DNA of 64,000 nt from Phenylobacterium sp. (lineage in GTDB: Bacteria > Pseudomonadota > Alphaproteobacteria > Caulobacterales > Caulobacteraceae), in NCBI RefSeq assembly GCF_030698145.1, contig NZ_JAUYNW010000085.1, forward strand, positions 1-64,000, read 5' to 3'. A model generated the notes under the pieces. It was not told where the DNA came from, searched no databases, and saw only the letters and a program-made list of their open reading frames with translations. Position numbers and translations under genes: made by a program. This document shows, piece after piece, positions 1 to 8,665 of the stretch (within the stretch, counting starts at the first letter, position 1; each line of letters opens with the position of its first letter).

Positions 1-96
1 CTAGGTGGCGACGGTCTCGACGGTGCGGCGGCCGGCCGCTGGCGTGATGAGCGCCTCGGCCGGCCGCTCTGCAAATCTAGCGCAAGCCAAATACAC

Positions 97-214
97 GAGG
101 TGGCGCGTCGCCCTCTTCGGCGACGTGACGGAGGGGGTTGCCGCCCGCAAACAAGAGTCAAAGTCCCCCTCACCCGGCCATTCGGCCGGGAGCTCCCCCA
201 GGGGGGGAGCATCT
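97..214 (-). repeat. Dispersed structured repeat, copy 1 (truncated at its distal end)
   Basis: Reverse complement reads AGATGCTCCCCCCCTGGGGGAGCTCCCGGCCGAATGGCCGGGTGAGGGGGACTTTGACTCTTGTTTGCGGGC...CCCCCTCCGTCACGTCGCCGAAGAGGGCGACGCGCCACCTC; same core as the copies near 20.4, 38.8, 53.9 and 60.5 kb; last hairpin missing. Confidence 0.9.
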
Positions 215-237
215 GGCTCGGCGGGTCGCCGCCGCCC

Positions 238-2256
238 TCAGTACGGAATCCCGGACCACACATCGGGCTCCCGGGTGGCGACGTCGGCGAGTTCAAGGCT
301 GTCGGGCGACCGGGCCCGCTCGGCGTGGCGCACCGGTATGATCGGGGGCCGCGGCGGTTCGTAGGCGGGGGCGTCCGGCGGCAGTATGGCCGGGAACCAG
401 TCGAAGCCGCGCACCGGCAGGCCTCGGTGGGCCTCGACCATGAACCTGCGCCAGATGTCGGCGGGGATCTGGCCGCCGGTCACCCGGGCCATGGGCCGGT
501 TGTCGTCATTGCCCACCCAGACGGCGCAGAGCCAGTCGGGAGTGAAGCCTACGAACCAGGCGTCGCGGTGGTCCTGGCTGGTGCCGGTCTTGCCGGCGGC
601 CGGACGGCCGAAGCCCGCGCCGCGCGCGGTGCCCGAGGTGATGACCCCCTGCATCATCCGCACCATCTGGGCGGATTCGAACACCGGATAGACCGGGATC
701 GCGGGCCCGGCTTGGCGCTGGTAGAGCGTGCGGCCCCGCGCGTCGGCGATGGCCGAAATCAGGTAGGGCCGGCTCTGGCCGCCGCCGGTCTGCAGCACCT
801 GATAGGCGCTGGCCAGTTGCAGCAGGCTGACCTCGTAGGCGCCCAGCGCCAGGGAGGGCAGGGGATGGACCGGCGTCTCCGCCAGGCCGAACCGGCGGGC
901 CAGGGCGCCGACCTCGTCGAAGCCCGTCTCCCGCGCCAGCCGCACCGAGATGGTGTTGATCGACTGGGCCAGGGCCGCCTGGACGCTGACCTCGCCGCGA
1001 TAGCCGCCGCCGTAGTTCTGGGGCCGCCAGGCGCCGATGCGGATCGGGGCGTCGCTGCGATGGTCCAGCGGGCGGACCCCGTGTTCCAGGGCCGCAGCCC
1101 AGACGATGGGCTTGATCGCCGAGCCGGGCTGGCGCCTCGCCTGGATCACCCGGTTGAAGCGGTCGGTGTCGCGATCGACCCCGCCGACCATGGCCCGGAT
1201 AGCGCCGTCGGGCGCCATGGCCACCAGCGCCGCCTGGCGCGCGCCACGCGCCCGGCCCTCGCCGGCCATGGCGCGGCGCAGGATGGTCGCGGCCTTCGCC
1301 TGGGCGGCCGGGTCGACGGTCAGGTGGATGACCAGGTCGGGAACCTCGTCGCCCACCAGGGCGAGCGCCTGGGCCTGGGCGGCGTCGAGCGCCCAGCCCA
1401 TGTCGCCCTCGCCGTTCGCCGCGTCCTTGACCACGGCGGGCGGCGGGCCGGCCGCGGCGGCCCGCGCGGTCGTGGGATCGATCCAGTCCATCTCCGCCAG
1501 CTGTTCCAGCACCAAGCGGGCGCGGGCCCAGGCGGCGGCGGGATCGTTGCTGGGGGCGAGCTTGCTGGGGGCGCGGGGCAGGGCGGCCAGCAGGGCCGCC
1601 TCTGACAGGGTCAGCTCCGACGCCGGCTTGCCGAAATAGGTCTGGGCGGCGGCCGAGATCCCGTAGGCGCGGTCGCCGAAATAGATGCGATTCAGATAGA
1701 GCTCCAGCACCTCGTCCTTGCTGAGCATCGCCTCCAGGCGCGCGGCGAGCAGGGTCTCCTGCACCTTGCGGCGCAGGGTCTTTTCCGGCTTGAGGAACAG
1801 GGTGCGGGCGAGCTGCTGGCTCAGCGTCGAGCCGCCCTCGACGGTATGACCGGCGCTTTGGTTGGCCCAGGCGGCGCGGGCGATGGCCCGCAGGTCGACG
1901 GGGCCATGCTGGTAGAACCGGCGGTCCTCGATGGCCAGGAAGGCCAGGGGCACATGGGCGGGCAGTTCGGCGAGCTTCACCGCCTGGCCGTGGCGGGGCC
2001 CGCGATAGGCCACCACCTTGCCGTCGGGCCCTACGAAGGTGGCGCCCGGCGGGCGGCCCACGGCCCACAGCTCCTCCCGCCCCGGTATGGGCGGCAGGTC
2101 GCGCATGAAGGCCAGGTCGAAGGCCGCCCAGCCGCCCAGCAGCAGATTGACGATCAGCAGGGCGGTCGACCCGGCGAGGGGCCAGTTGACGGGGCGCCGC
2201 GGCCGTACAGGCTCCACGGGTCGCGGGCCATCGCCGGGTAGGACTGAAGCGGCCAT
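238..2256 (-). CDS. PBP1-type penicillin-binding protein (transglycosylase/transpeptidase)
   Basis: 672 aa; N-terminal TM, GT51 motifs EDRRFYQHGP, EGGSTLSQQLAR, LELYLNRIYFG; transpeptidase GSAIKP, AGKTGTSQ. Confidence 0.93.
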   Translation of the reverse strand: MAASVLPGDGPRPVEPVRPRRPVNWPLAGSTALLIVNLLLGGWAAFDLAFMRDLPPIPGREELWAVGRPPGATFVGPDGKVVAYRGPRHGQAVKLAELPAHVPLAFLAIEDRRFYQHGPVDLRAIARAAWANQSAGHTVEGGSTLSQQLARTLFLKPEKTLRRKVQETLLAARLEAMLSKDEVLELYLNRIYFGDRAYGISAAAQTYFGKPASELTLSEAALLAALPRAPSKLAPSNDPAAAWARARLVLEQLAEMDWIDPTTARAAAAGPPPAVVKDAANGEGDMGWALDAAQAQALALVGDEVPDLVIHLTVDPAAQAKAATILRRAMAGEGRARGARQAALVAMAPDGAIRAMVGGVDRDTDRFNRVIQARRQPGSAIKPIVWAAALEHGVRPLDHRSDAPIRIGAWRPQNYGGGYRGEVSVQAALAQSINTISVRLARETGFDEVGALARRFGLAETPVHPLPSLALGAYEVSLLQLASAYQVLQTGGGQSRPYLISAIADARGRTLYQRQAGPAIPVYPVFESAQMVRMMQGVITSGTARGAGFGRPAAGKTGTSQDHRDAWFVGFTPDWLCAVWVGNDDNRPMARVTGGQIPADIWRRFMVEAHRGLPVRGFDWFPAILPPDAPAYEPPRPPIIPVRHAERARSPDSLELADVATREPDVWSGIPY

Positions 2257-2304
2257 ACCGAACTCATGGCCGAGGGTCGAAACGGGGGCAAGCCCCCGCG
2301 CGCG

Positions 2305-2487
2305 TCAGGCGAGCGCGAGCAGGAACAGGGGGGCGGCGATCACGGCGACGACCACGGCGAGAACCAGGTCATGGGTGATGCGGTCGGCGCTCGAGGGCGC
2401 GACGTCGTTGGGGATGGCGTTCCTTGGGGAGGAGTCCTGGGGTGGGGTCGAGGCCAGGATTGAACGCTCTCGGGGCCGTGGCGACAA
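2305..2487 (-). CDS. Possible small membrane protein
   Basis: 60 aa ORF ending in a hydrophobic stretch (DLVLAVVVAVIAAPLFLLALA); no further support. Confidence 0.3.
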   Translation of the reverse strand: MSPRPRERSILASTPPQDSSPRNAIPNDVAPSSADRITHDLVLAVVVAVIAAPLFLLALA

Positions 2488-2518
2488 ACGACCAATAGGG
2501 CTTTCAGGTGACTTCAGA

Positions 2519-2752
2519 TCAACCGCGGCGCGGCAGGCCGTCGGCCGAGGCCTGGTCCAGCAGCCAGGTGCGGAAGCGGTGGATGCTGGGCTGGTCCGCC
2601 TTTTCCGGCAGGGACAGGACCCAGTGGCTGAAGGGGCTCTCCAGGGTGACGCCGAAGGGTTTGACCAGCCGTCCCGCCGCCAGGTCGTCGAGGATCATGG
2701 CCTCCTGGGCGAGCGCCATGCCACGCCCGGTGAGCGCGGCCTCGGCCCTGAC
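2519..2752 (-). pseudogene. LysR-family regulator, C-terminal fragment only
   Basis: Reads ...VRAEAALTGRGMALAQEAMILDDLAAGRLVKPFGVTLESPFSHWVLSLPEKADQPSIHRFRTWLLDQA..., typical end of a GcvA-like LysR effector domain; no HTH or upstream portion present. Boundary approximate. Confidence 0.75.
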
Positions 2753-2943
2753 CGGCGGTCATGACGACAAGGCGGTGATCAACGAGGTCGAGCGCGGCGA
2801 GGACTTCATCAAGGGCAGGTACGAGCACGCCCTGAAGGACGACGGGCTGCCGATGACGGGCCCGCGAGACGGTCCAACGCGCCTACGCAACCATCAAGGC
2901 CGACCACGACGAGGTCAGCGCGATCAAGCACTCGCTGAACTAG
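2739..2943 (+). pseudogene. PA2169/DUF2383 four-helix-bundle protein, C-terminal frameshifted fragment
   Basis: GGHDDKAVINEVERGEDFIKGRYEHALKDDGLP then frameshift to RETVQRAYATIKADHDEVSAIKHSLN*; N-terminal half absent. Start approximate. Confidence 0.7.
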
Positions 2944-2961
2944 CCGGGAACTAGCCGGGAA

Positions 2962-3672
2962 CTAGTCGGCGACGAACAGCCGCTTCGACGGACAGAGGTC
3001 CGCCACCGGGCAATCCTCGCACTTGGGCCGCCGCGCCACGCAGGTGTAGCGGCCGTGCAGGATCAGCCAGTGGTGGGCCCGCGTCAGATAGGGCTCGGGG
3101 ACAACGGCCATCAGGTCGGCCTCGACGAGGTCGGGGGTCTTGCCCGCCGACAGTTTCAGGCGGTGGGCGACGCGGAAGACGTGGGTGTCGACGGCGATCG
3201 CCGGCTCGATGCGCAGCTCGTTCAGCACCACGCTGGCGGTCTTGCGCCCGACCCCAGGCAGGGCCTGCAGGGCTTCGCGGGTCAGCGGCACCTCGCCGCC
3301 GTGCTGGTCGATGATCATCCGGGCCGCCGCCATCACGTTCTTGGCCTTGGTCCGGTAGAGGCCGATCGAGGCGATGAAGGCGATCAGCCCCTCCTCGCCC
3401 AGGGCCAGCATCTTCTGGGGCGTGTCGGCGACGGCGAACAGCCTGGCGGTGGCCTTGTTGACGGAGACGTCGGTGGCCTGGGCCGACAGGGCCACGGCGG
3501 TGACCAGGGTGTAGGGGCTGTCGTAGTTGAGCTCGGTGCGCGGGTCGTCGGCGAGCGACAGGAACCGGTGGAAGAGCTCCTCGATCCGGGCCCGCTCGGC
3601 CGGGGGCAGGGGTTTGCGCGTCGCGAGCTTGGCCATCGCCGCGACCATCGCTTGCGTCGGGCTGCACGCCAA
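2962..3672 (-). CDS. nth: Endonuclease III
   Basis: 236 aa; HhH LPGVGRKTASVVLNELR, VDTHVFRVAHRL, C-terminal Fe-S CxxxxxxCxxCxxxxxC (CVARRPKCEDCPVADLC). Confidence 0.96.
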   Translation of the reverse strand: MACSPTQAMVAAMAKLATRKPLPPAERARIEELFHRFLSLADDPRTELNYDSPYTLVTAVALSAQATDVSVNKATARLFAVADTPQKMLALGEEGLIAFIASIGLYRTKAKNVMAAARMIIDQHGGEVPLTREALQALPGVGRKTASVVLNELRIEPAIAVDTHVFRVAHRLKLSAGKTPDLVEADLMAVVPEPYLTRAHHWLILHGRYTCVARRPKCEDCPVADLCPSKRLFVAD

Positions 3673-3713
3673 GGCCTTGGCGTAGCCGCAAACAGGTCTA
3701 TGTTCGGGCCGCG

Positions 3714-4184
3714 ATGGATGGCCTCGTCTATATGGACGCCGTGATCACCCCCAACCGCGCCTTGTCGCAGCGGGGGTTCATCGTGCTGATCTGCATCGTC
3801 ACCTTCTTCAACTGCGCGGCCGCAGCGGTCTTCCTGGCCATGGGCGCGACCCTGGTGCCGTTCTTCCTGGGCCTGGACGTGCTGGCGGTCACCGCGGCCT
3901 TCCTGGCCAGCTACGCCGCCGCCAAGCGCGTCGAGCGAGTGCAGGTGACCTCCCGCGAGGTGCGGGTCCTGCGCGAGACGCCGAACTCCAGCGAACTGGT
4001 GTGGGAAAGCCCGACCGCCTTCACCCGCGTCGCCCTGGAGCTGGACGCCGACGAGGTGGTCCAGGCCGTGCGCCTGGCCATCTCCGGCCGCCACGCCTCG
4101 GTGGCCATGGCGCTCAGCCCGCCCGAGCGCGCTGATTTCGCCCGGCACCTGGAATGGGCGATCTACGAGGCGCGGCGGGGGTAG
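3714..4184 (+). CDS. DUF2244 domain-containing membrane protein
   Basis: 156 aa; N-terminal TM pair, PNRALSQRGF...FFLGLDVLAVTAAF pattern of DUF2244. Confidence 0.8.
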   Translation: MDGLVYMDAVITPNRALSQRGFIVLICIVTFFNCAAAAVFLAMGATLVPFFLGLDVLAVTAAFLASYAAAKRVERVQVTSREVRVLRETPNSSELVWESPTAFTRVALELDADEVVQAVRLAISGRHASVAMALSPPERADFARHLEWAIYEARRG

Positions 4185-4185
4185 G

Positions 4186-5028
4186 CTACCGCTTGTCCCG
4201 CAGGGCCATGCCCTTGACGATCATCATCTTGGCCAGGTTCGCGCCGGGGATGACCATGTTGAGCGTCTCGGCCCCGACATCGAGCAGGAACTGGGTGTCC
4301 ATCACCTTGCCGAGGTACTGCTCGAAGGTGGCGCCGCCGGTCCGGGTCTCGCCGGTCACCGCGTCGAACTCGACCACCGCCTCCTTGCCGGCGCGGCGAT
4401 AGCGGAAGGCGTGGACCGGGCGGTAGTAGAGATCCACCGCCTCCACCCGCACCAACTCCTCCAGCACCTTGTCGGCGTCGATCTTGCCGATGGCCGCGGC
4501 GATGACGTCGCGGACCACCATCGAGGCCTTGGCCTCGGGCGGCACCACCACCAGCCCCTCGGCGGTGGCCGCGGCCAGGGCGCCGGCGTCGATCTCGATG
4601 GCGTCGTGCTGCAGATAGGCCGAGAGGCCGGGCGCGACCTGCTTGGAGAGCCCGTCGATCAGGGTCTCGCGCCGGGTCTCCTCCTTGCAGCTTTCCAGGC
4701 CGCGGACCTTGAACTGGCCGGCGACCACCGGCAGCACCTGCTCGCCGATGGTCACCTCGCGGACCTCCGGCAGGACCTTCATCTCGTAGTCGCGGGCGCG
4801 CTCATAGGTCGTGGATGTCGACACGGTCAGCCGCCAGAAGGGCTGCAGCCGCCGCTCGCGATAGACGGTCTCGAACTCGTCGTCCTTGGGCTGGGCGAAC
4901 AGGCCGGTGACCCGCGCCATGGTCCCGAAGGCTTCGATCCGCTTGGACCAGGCGCGGCCCTCGGCGTGCTCCAGGGTGAACCGGTCGGTCATCCGGAACA
5001 CCCGCTCCTCGGCGAGTTCGACCTGCAT
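4186..5028 (-). CDS. Conserved hypothetical protein
   Basis: 280 aa ORF with coding-like composition; family not recognised. Confidence 0.75.
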   Translation of the reverse strand: MQVELAEERVFRMTDRFTLEHAEGRAWSKRIEAFGTMARVTGLFAQPKDDEFETVYRERRLQPFWRLTVSTSTTYERARDYEMKVLPEVREVTIGEQVLPVVAGQFKVRGLESCKEETRRETLIDGLSKQVAPGLSAYLQHDAIEIDAGALAAATAEGLVVVPPEAKASMVVRDVIAAAIGKIDADKVLEELVRVEAVDLYYRPVHAFRYRRAGKEAVVEFDAVTGETRTGGATFEQYLGKVMDTQFLLDVGAETLNMVIPGANLAKMMIVKGMALRDKR

Positions 5029-5071
5029 GCCATCCTCACAAACCCCGGCGCGGGGCTGTGCGGATTAGGGG

Positions 5072-6379
5072 CTAGAGAATGAACCGCGACAAGTCCGCGT
5101 TCTTGGCCAGGTCGCCGACCCGGGCCTTCACATAGGCCGCGTCGACCGCCACCGTGTCGCCGCCGCGGTCGGAGGCGGTGTAGCTGATCTCCTCCAGCAC
5201 CTTCTCGATCACGGTCTGCAGGCGCCGGGCGCCGATGTTCTCGACGGCGTTGTTCACGGTCACGGCGGCGTCGGCCATGGCGTCGATGGCGTCCTCGGTG
5301 AAGGTCAGGGTCACGCCCTCGGTCGCCAGCAGCGCCTGGTTCTGGCGCACCAGATTGGCCTCCGGTTCGGTGAGGATGCGGCGGAAGTCGTCGCGGCTGA
5401 GCGCCTTCAGCTCCACCCGGATCGGCAGGCGGCCCTGCAGCTCGGGCAGCAGGTCCGAGGGCTTGGCCACGTGGAAGGCGCCGGAGGCGATGAACAGGAT
5501 GTGATCGGTCTTCACCGGCCCGTACTTGGTGGAGACGGTGGTGCCCTCGATCAGCGGCAGCAGGTCGCGCTGCACGCCCTCGCGGCTGACGTCGGCCCCG
5601 CCGGCGCGTTCGCGGGAGGAGGCGACCTTGTCGATCTCGTCCAGAAAGACGATGCCCTCGTTCTCGGCCAGAGCCAGGGCTTCCTGGGTCAGGGCCTCCT
5701 GGTCCAGCAGCTTGTCGCTCTCCTCGGCGATCAGCGGCGCCCAGGCGCCGGAGACGGTGGTCTTGTGGGTCTTGGTGCGGCCGCCGAAGGCCTTGCCCAT
5801 CATCTCCGACAGATTCATCACCCCCAGCGAGGCGCCGGGCTGGCCGGGGATGTCGAAGGTGGGCATGCCGCCACCGGTGTCGGCGAGGGTCAGCTCCACC
5901 TCCTTGTCGTCCAACTCATTGGCTCGCAGCTTCTTGCGGAAGCTCTCGCGGGCGGCGGTGGAGCCGGGGCCGGTGAGGGCGTCCAGCACCCGCTCCTCTG
6001 CGGCGGCCTCGGCCCGGGCGCGGACGGCGGCGCGGCGCTTGTCGCGCACCATGGCCATGGCGCTCTCCACCAGGTCGCGGACGATCTGGTCGACGTCGCG
6101 GCCGACATAGCCGACCTCGGTGAACTTGGTGGCCTCGACCTTCAGGAACGGGGCGTGGGCCAGCTTGGCCAGCCGCCGGGCGATCTCGGTCTTGCCGACG
6201 CCCGTGGGACCGATCAGCAGGATGTTCTTGGGCGTCACCTCGTCGCGCAGGTCGGCGGGCACTCGCCGACGGCGCCAGCGGTTGCGCAGGGCCACGGCCA
6301 CGGCCTTCTTGGCCTCGGCGTGGCCGACGATGAAGCGGTCCAGTTCGGAGACGATTTCGCGGGGAGAAAACTCGGTCAT
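5072..6379 (-). CDS. hslU: ATP-dependent protease ATPase subunit HslU
   Basis: [37 protein letters not shown], Walker [23 protein letters not shown]; start taken at the internal ATG (6377-6379). Confidence 0.97.
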   Translation of the reverse strand: MTEFSPREIVSELDRFIVGHAEAKKAVAVALRNRWRRRRVPADLRDEVTPKNILLIGPTGVGKTEIARRLAKLAHAPFLKVEATKFTEVGYVGRDVDQIVRDLVESAMAMVRDKRRAAVRARAEAAAEERVLDALTGPGSTAARESFRKKLRANELDDKEVELTLADTGGGMPTFDIPGQPGASLGVMNLSEMMGKAFGGRTKTHKTTVSGAWAPLIAEESDKLLDQEALTQEALALAENEGIVFLDEIDKVASSRERAGGADVSREGVQRDLLPLIEGTTVSTKYGPVKTDHILFIASGAFHVAKPSDLLPELQGRLPIRVELKALSRDDFRRILTEPEANLVRQNQALLATEGVTLTFTEDAIDAMADAAVTVNNAVENIGARRLQTVIEKVLEEISYTASDRGGDTVAVDAAYVKARVGDLAKNADLSRFIL

Positions 6380-6392
6380 GCCCGCCAGATAG

Positions 6393-7292
6393 TCACGCCG
6401 CGGGCTTGGTGACAGGGAGAATCTGGGTGACAGGGAGAATCTGGTCGAACACCAGCTTCCAGCCGTCCTTTCGGCTCTGCCAGACGCGGACATAGTGGCC
6501 GCGGCCGGACGCCCCGTCCCGCGTCCAGCCGGCGTCGCCATAGGTCCAGGCCAGGTCGCCGGCGCTCGACGCGCTTCCGCCCAGGGTCTTGAAGGCGATG
6601 GCCGGCGCGCGGCCGGCGAGCTCGGCGGCCACGGCGGCGGGGGTCGCGGCGGGGACGGACGGCGATCCGGCGACCCGGGCGTCGGGGGCCAGGGCTGAGA
6701 GGTAGGCCGCCTTGGCGTCGGTCGCGGCCTTGGCGGCCAAGGCGGTTTCGGCGGCGCGAACCTGGACCATGGCCGCGTCGGGGGTCAGCTTGCCCCCGGT
6801 CGAGGGGGCGAGATAGGCGACATCGGAGCCCTGGGGCGCCGCCGCGCCATGGGCGCTGGCCGCGCCGCCGTCATAGATCCACTTCCAGCCGCCGTCGGCC
6901 TGCCTGGCCCAGACCGTGAAGTACCATCCGCTCGGCTTGCCATCGAAGGTGGCCGGGCCGGTGGTGAAGCCGAGATCGCCGGATCGCGCGATCCCAGCCC
7001 ACAGCGGCCACCAGACCAGGGGCGGGACGGGGCCCTGGTCGGGGCGGGAGTTCAGGAACTCGTGGGCCTTGACCGGATCGGGGGCGAACAGCACCGCGTC
7101 GGGGGTCGAGTGTTTCAGGAAGGACCGCTTGACCCCCATGGCCAGGCCGTCGACGGCGAAGGCGCGCTCGGCGGCGACCACCGGGGCGGGATCGCCGCGG
7201 GCCTGGGCGAAAACCGGAACTGCGGCCAGAGCCAAGGCGAAGGCGAGGACATGTCGGCGCAAGGGGCATCTCCCGTTATCCGCCGCGAGCAT
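6393..7292 (-). CDS. Secreted SnoaL/DUF4440-like protein
   Basis: 299 aa with signal peptide ([17 protein letters not shown]); repeated NTF2-like WxYVRVWQ / [10 protein letters not shown] motifs. Confidence 0.75.
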   Translation of the reverse strand: MLAADNGRCPLRRHVLAFALALAAVPVFAQARGDPAPVVAAERAFAVDGLAMGVKRSFLKHSTPDAVLFAPDPVKAHEFLNSRPDQGPVPPLVWWPLWAGIARSGDLGFTTGPATFDGKPSGWYFTVWARQADGGWKWIYDGGAASAHGAAAPQGSDVAYLAPSTGGKLTPDAAMVQVRAAETALAAKAATDAKAAYLSALAPDARVAGSPSVPAATPAAVAAELAGRAPAIAFKTLGGSASSAGDLAWTYGDAGWTRDGASGRGHYVRVWQSRKDGWKLVFDQILPVTQILPVTKPAA

Positions 7293-7343
7293 GCGACGGG
7301 TCGCGCGCGGCGGAAACGCGAAAAGCGGGCGGAAGACGCGTCG

Positions 7344-7889
7344 TCAGAGCGTTTCGACCGTCAGCGCCCCATTGGTGTAGACGCAGATTCGGGCCGCGAT
7401 CCCCATGGCCTTCCGGGCCACCTCCTCGGCTGACAGCGTGCTGTCAGAAAGCGCCAGGGCGGCGGCCAGGGCGTAGTTGCCGCCCGAGCCGATGGCCGCG
7501 ACCCCGGTTTCCGGCTCGAGCACGTCGCCGACCCCGGTGACGGTGAAGATCGAGTCCTTGTCGGCCACCAGCAGCATGGCCTCCAGCCGGCGCAGATAGC
7601 GGTCGGTCCGCCAGTCCTTGGCCAGGTCCACGCAGGCCCGGGCCAGCTGGTCGGGATACTGCTCCAGCTTGGCTTCCAGGCGCTCGATCAGGGTGAAGGC
7701 GTCGGCCGTGGCCCCGGCGAAGCCCGCCAGCACCTTGCCGCCCGCCAGGGTGCGGACCTTTCGGGCGTTGCCCTTGACTACGGTCTGGCCCATGGAAACC
7801 TGGCCGTCGCCGGCGATCACGGTCTTGCCGTCCTTGCGCACCGCCAGGATGGTCGTGCCGTGCCAGTCCGGAAAATTGCTGTTCGTCAT
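7344..7889 (-). CDS. hslV: ATP-dependent protease proteolytic subunit HslV
   Basis: [51 protein letters not shown]; start at MTNSNF. Confidence 0.97.
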   Translation of the reverse strand: MTNSNFPDWHGTTILAVRKDGKTVIAGDGQVSMGQTVVKGNARKVRTLAGGKVLAGFAGATADAFTLIERLEAKLEQYPDQLARACVDLAKDWRTDRYLRRLEAMLLVADKDSIFTVTGVGDVLEPETGVAAIGSGGNYALAAALALSDSTLSAEEVARKAMGIAARICVYTNGALTVETL

Positions 7890-7930
7890 GTCCTGCGATG
7901 TGGTCAGGGCCGCGTGGAAGGTCAAGCGCG

Positions 7931-8665
7931 ATGAGTTTCACCGACGACGAGGTCGAACGCTACGCCCGCCACCTGGTGCTGCGCGAGGTGGGCGGTCCGG
8001 GCCAGCAGCGGCTGAAGGCCGCCAGCGTGCTGATCGTCGGCGCGGGGGGCCTGGGCGCGCCCGCCGCGCTCTATCTGGCGGCCGCCGGGGTGGGCCGGAT
8101 CGTCCTGGCCGATCCCGACGTGGTCGACACCTCCAACCTCCAGCGCCAGGTGATCTATGCCGACGCCGATGTGGGCCGCCTCAAGGTCGAGGCGGCCGCC
8201 GAGCGCCTGCGGGGCCTCAACCCCCACGTCCATGTGGACTGCGCGCCGGTGCATCTGGAGGCCTGCAATGCCGGGCCCCTGGTGGCGGGGGTCGACCTGG
8301 TGCTGGACGGCACCGACGACTTCGCCACCCGCTTCGCCGTCAACGCCGCCTGCGTGGCCCACGAGCGGACCCTGGTCTCCGGCGCCATCGGCCGCTGGAC
8401 GGGCCAGGTGGGGGTGTTCCGCGGCAAGCCCTGCTACCGCTGCCTGGTCCCCGAAATCCCGCCCGAGGCCGAGACCTGTTCGGCGGTCGGCGTGGTCGGC
8501 GCCCTGGCAGGCGTGGTCGGCTCGATGATGGCGCTCGAAGCCATCAAGCTGATCACCAGCGCCGGAGAGCCTCTGTCCGGTCGCCTGCTGATCTACGACG
8601 CCCTGGCCGCCGAGACGCGGACGGTGCGCATCGGCGCCGACCCGGAGTGCGAGGTCTGCGGCTAG
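7931..8665 (+). CDS. MoeB/ThiF/HesA-family adenylyltransferase
   Basis: [57 protein letters not shown]; GMxLxxAP-like nucleotide-binding fold. Confidence 0.9.
   Translation: MSFTDDEVERYARHLVLREVGGPGQQRLKAASVLIVGAGGLGAPAALYLAAAGVGRIVLADPDVVDTSNLQRQVIYADADVGRLKVEAAAERLRGLNPHVHVDCAPVHLEACNAGPLVAGVDLVLDGTDDFATRFAVNAACVAHERTLVSGAIGRWTGQVGVFRGKPCYRCLVPEIPPEAETCSAVGVVGALAGVVGSMMALEAIKLITSAGEPLSGRLLIYDALAAETRTVRIGADPECEVCG

Noticed and set aside
1-96. Feature at the extreme left edge (CTA at 1-3 as a minus-strand stop)
   Set aside because: Too little sequence to assign any gene; the ORF at 5..364 runs through the repeat and is not credible.
7898-7926. Possible sigma-32 heat-shock promoter ahead of hslV (CTTGAC...CCACAT on the minus strand)
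   Set aside because: Weak match with over-long spacing, inside the start of the divergent MoeB-like gene; not reliable by eye.
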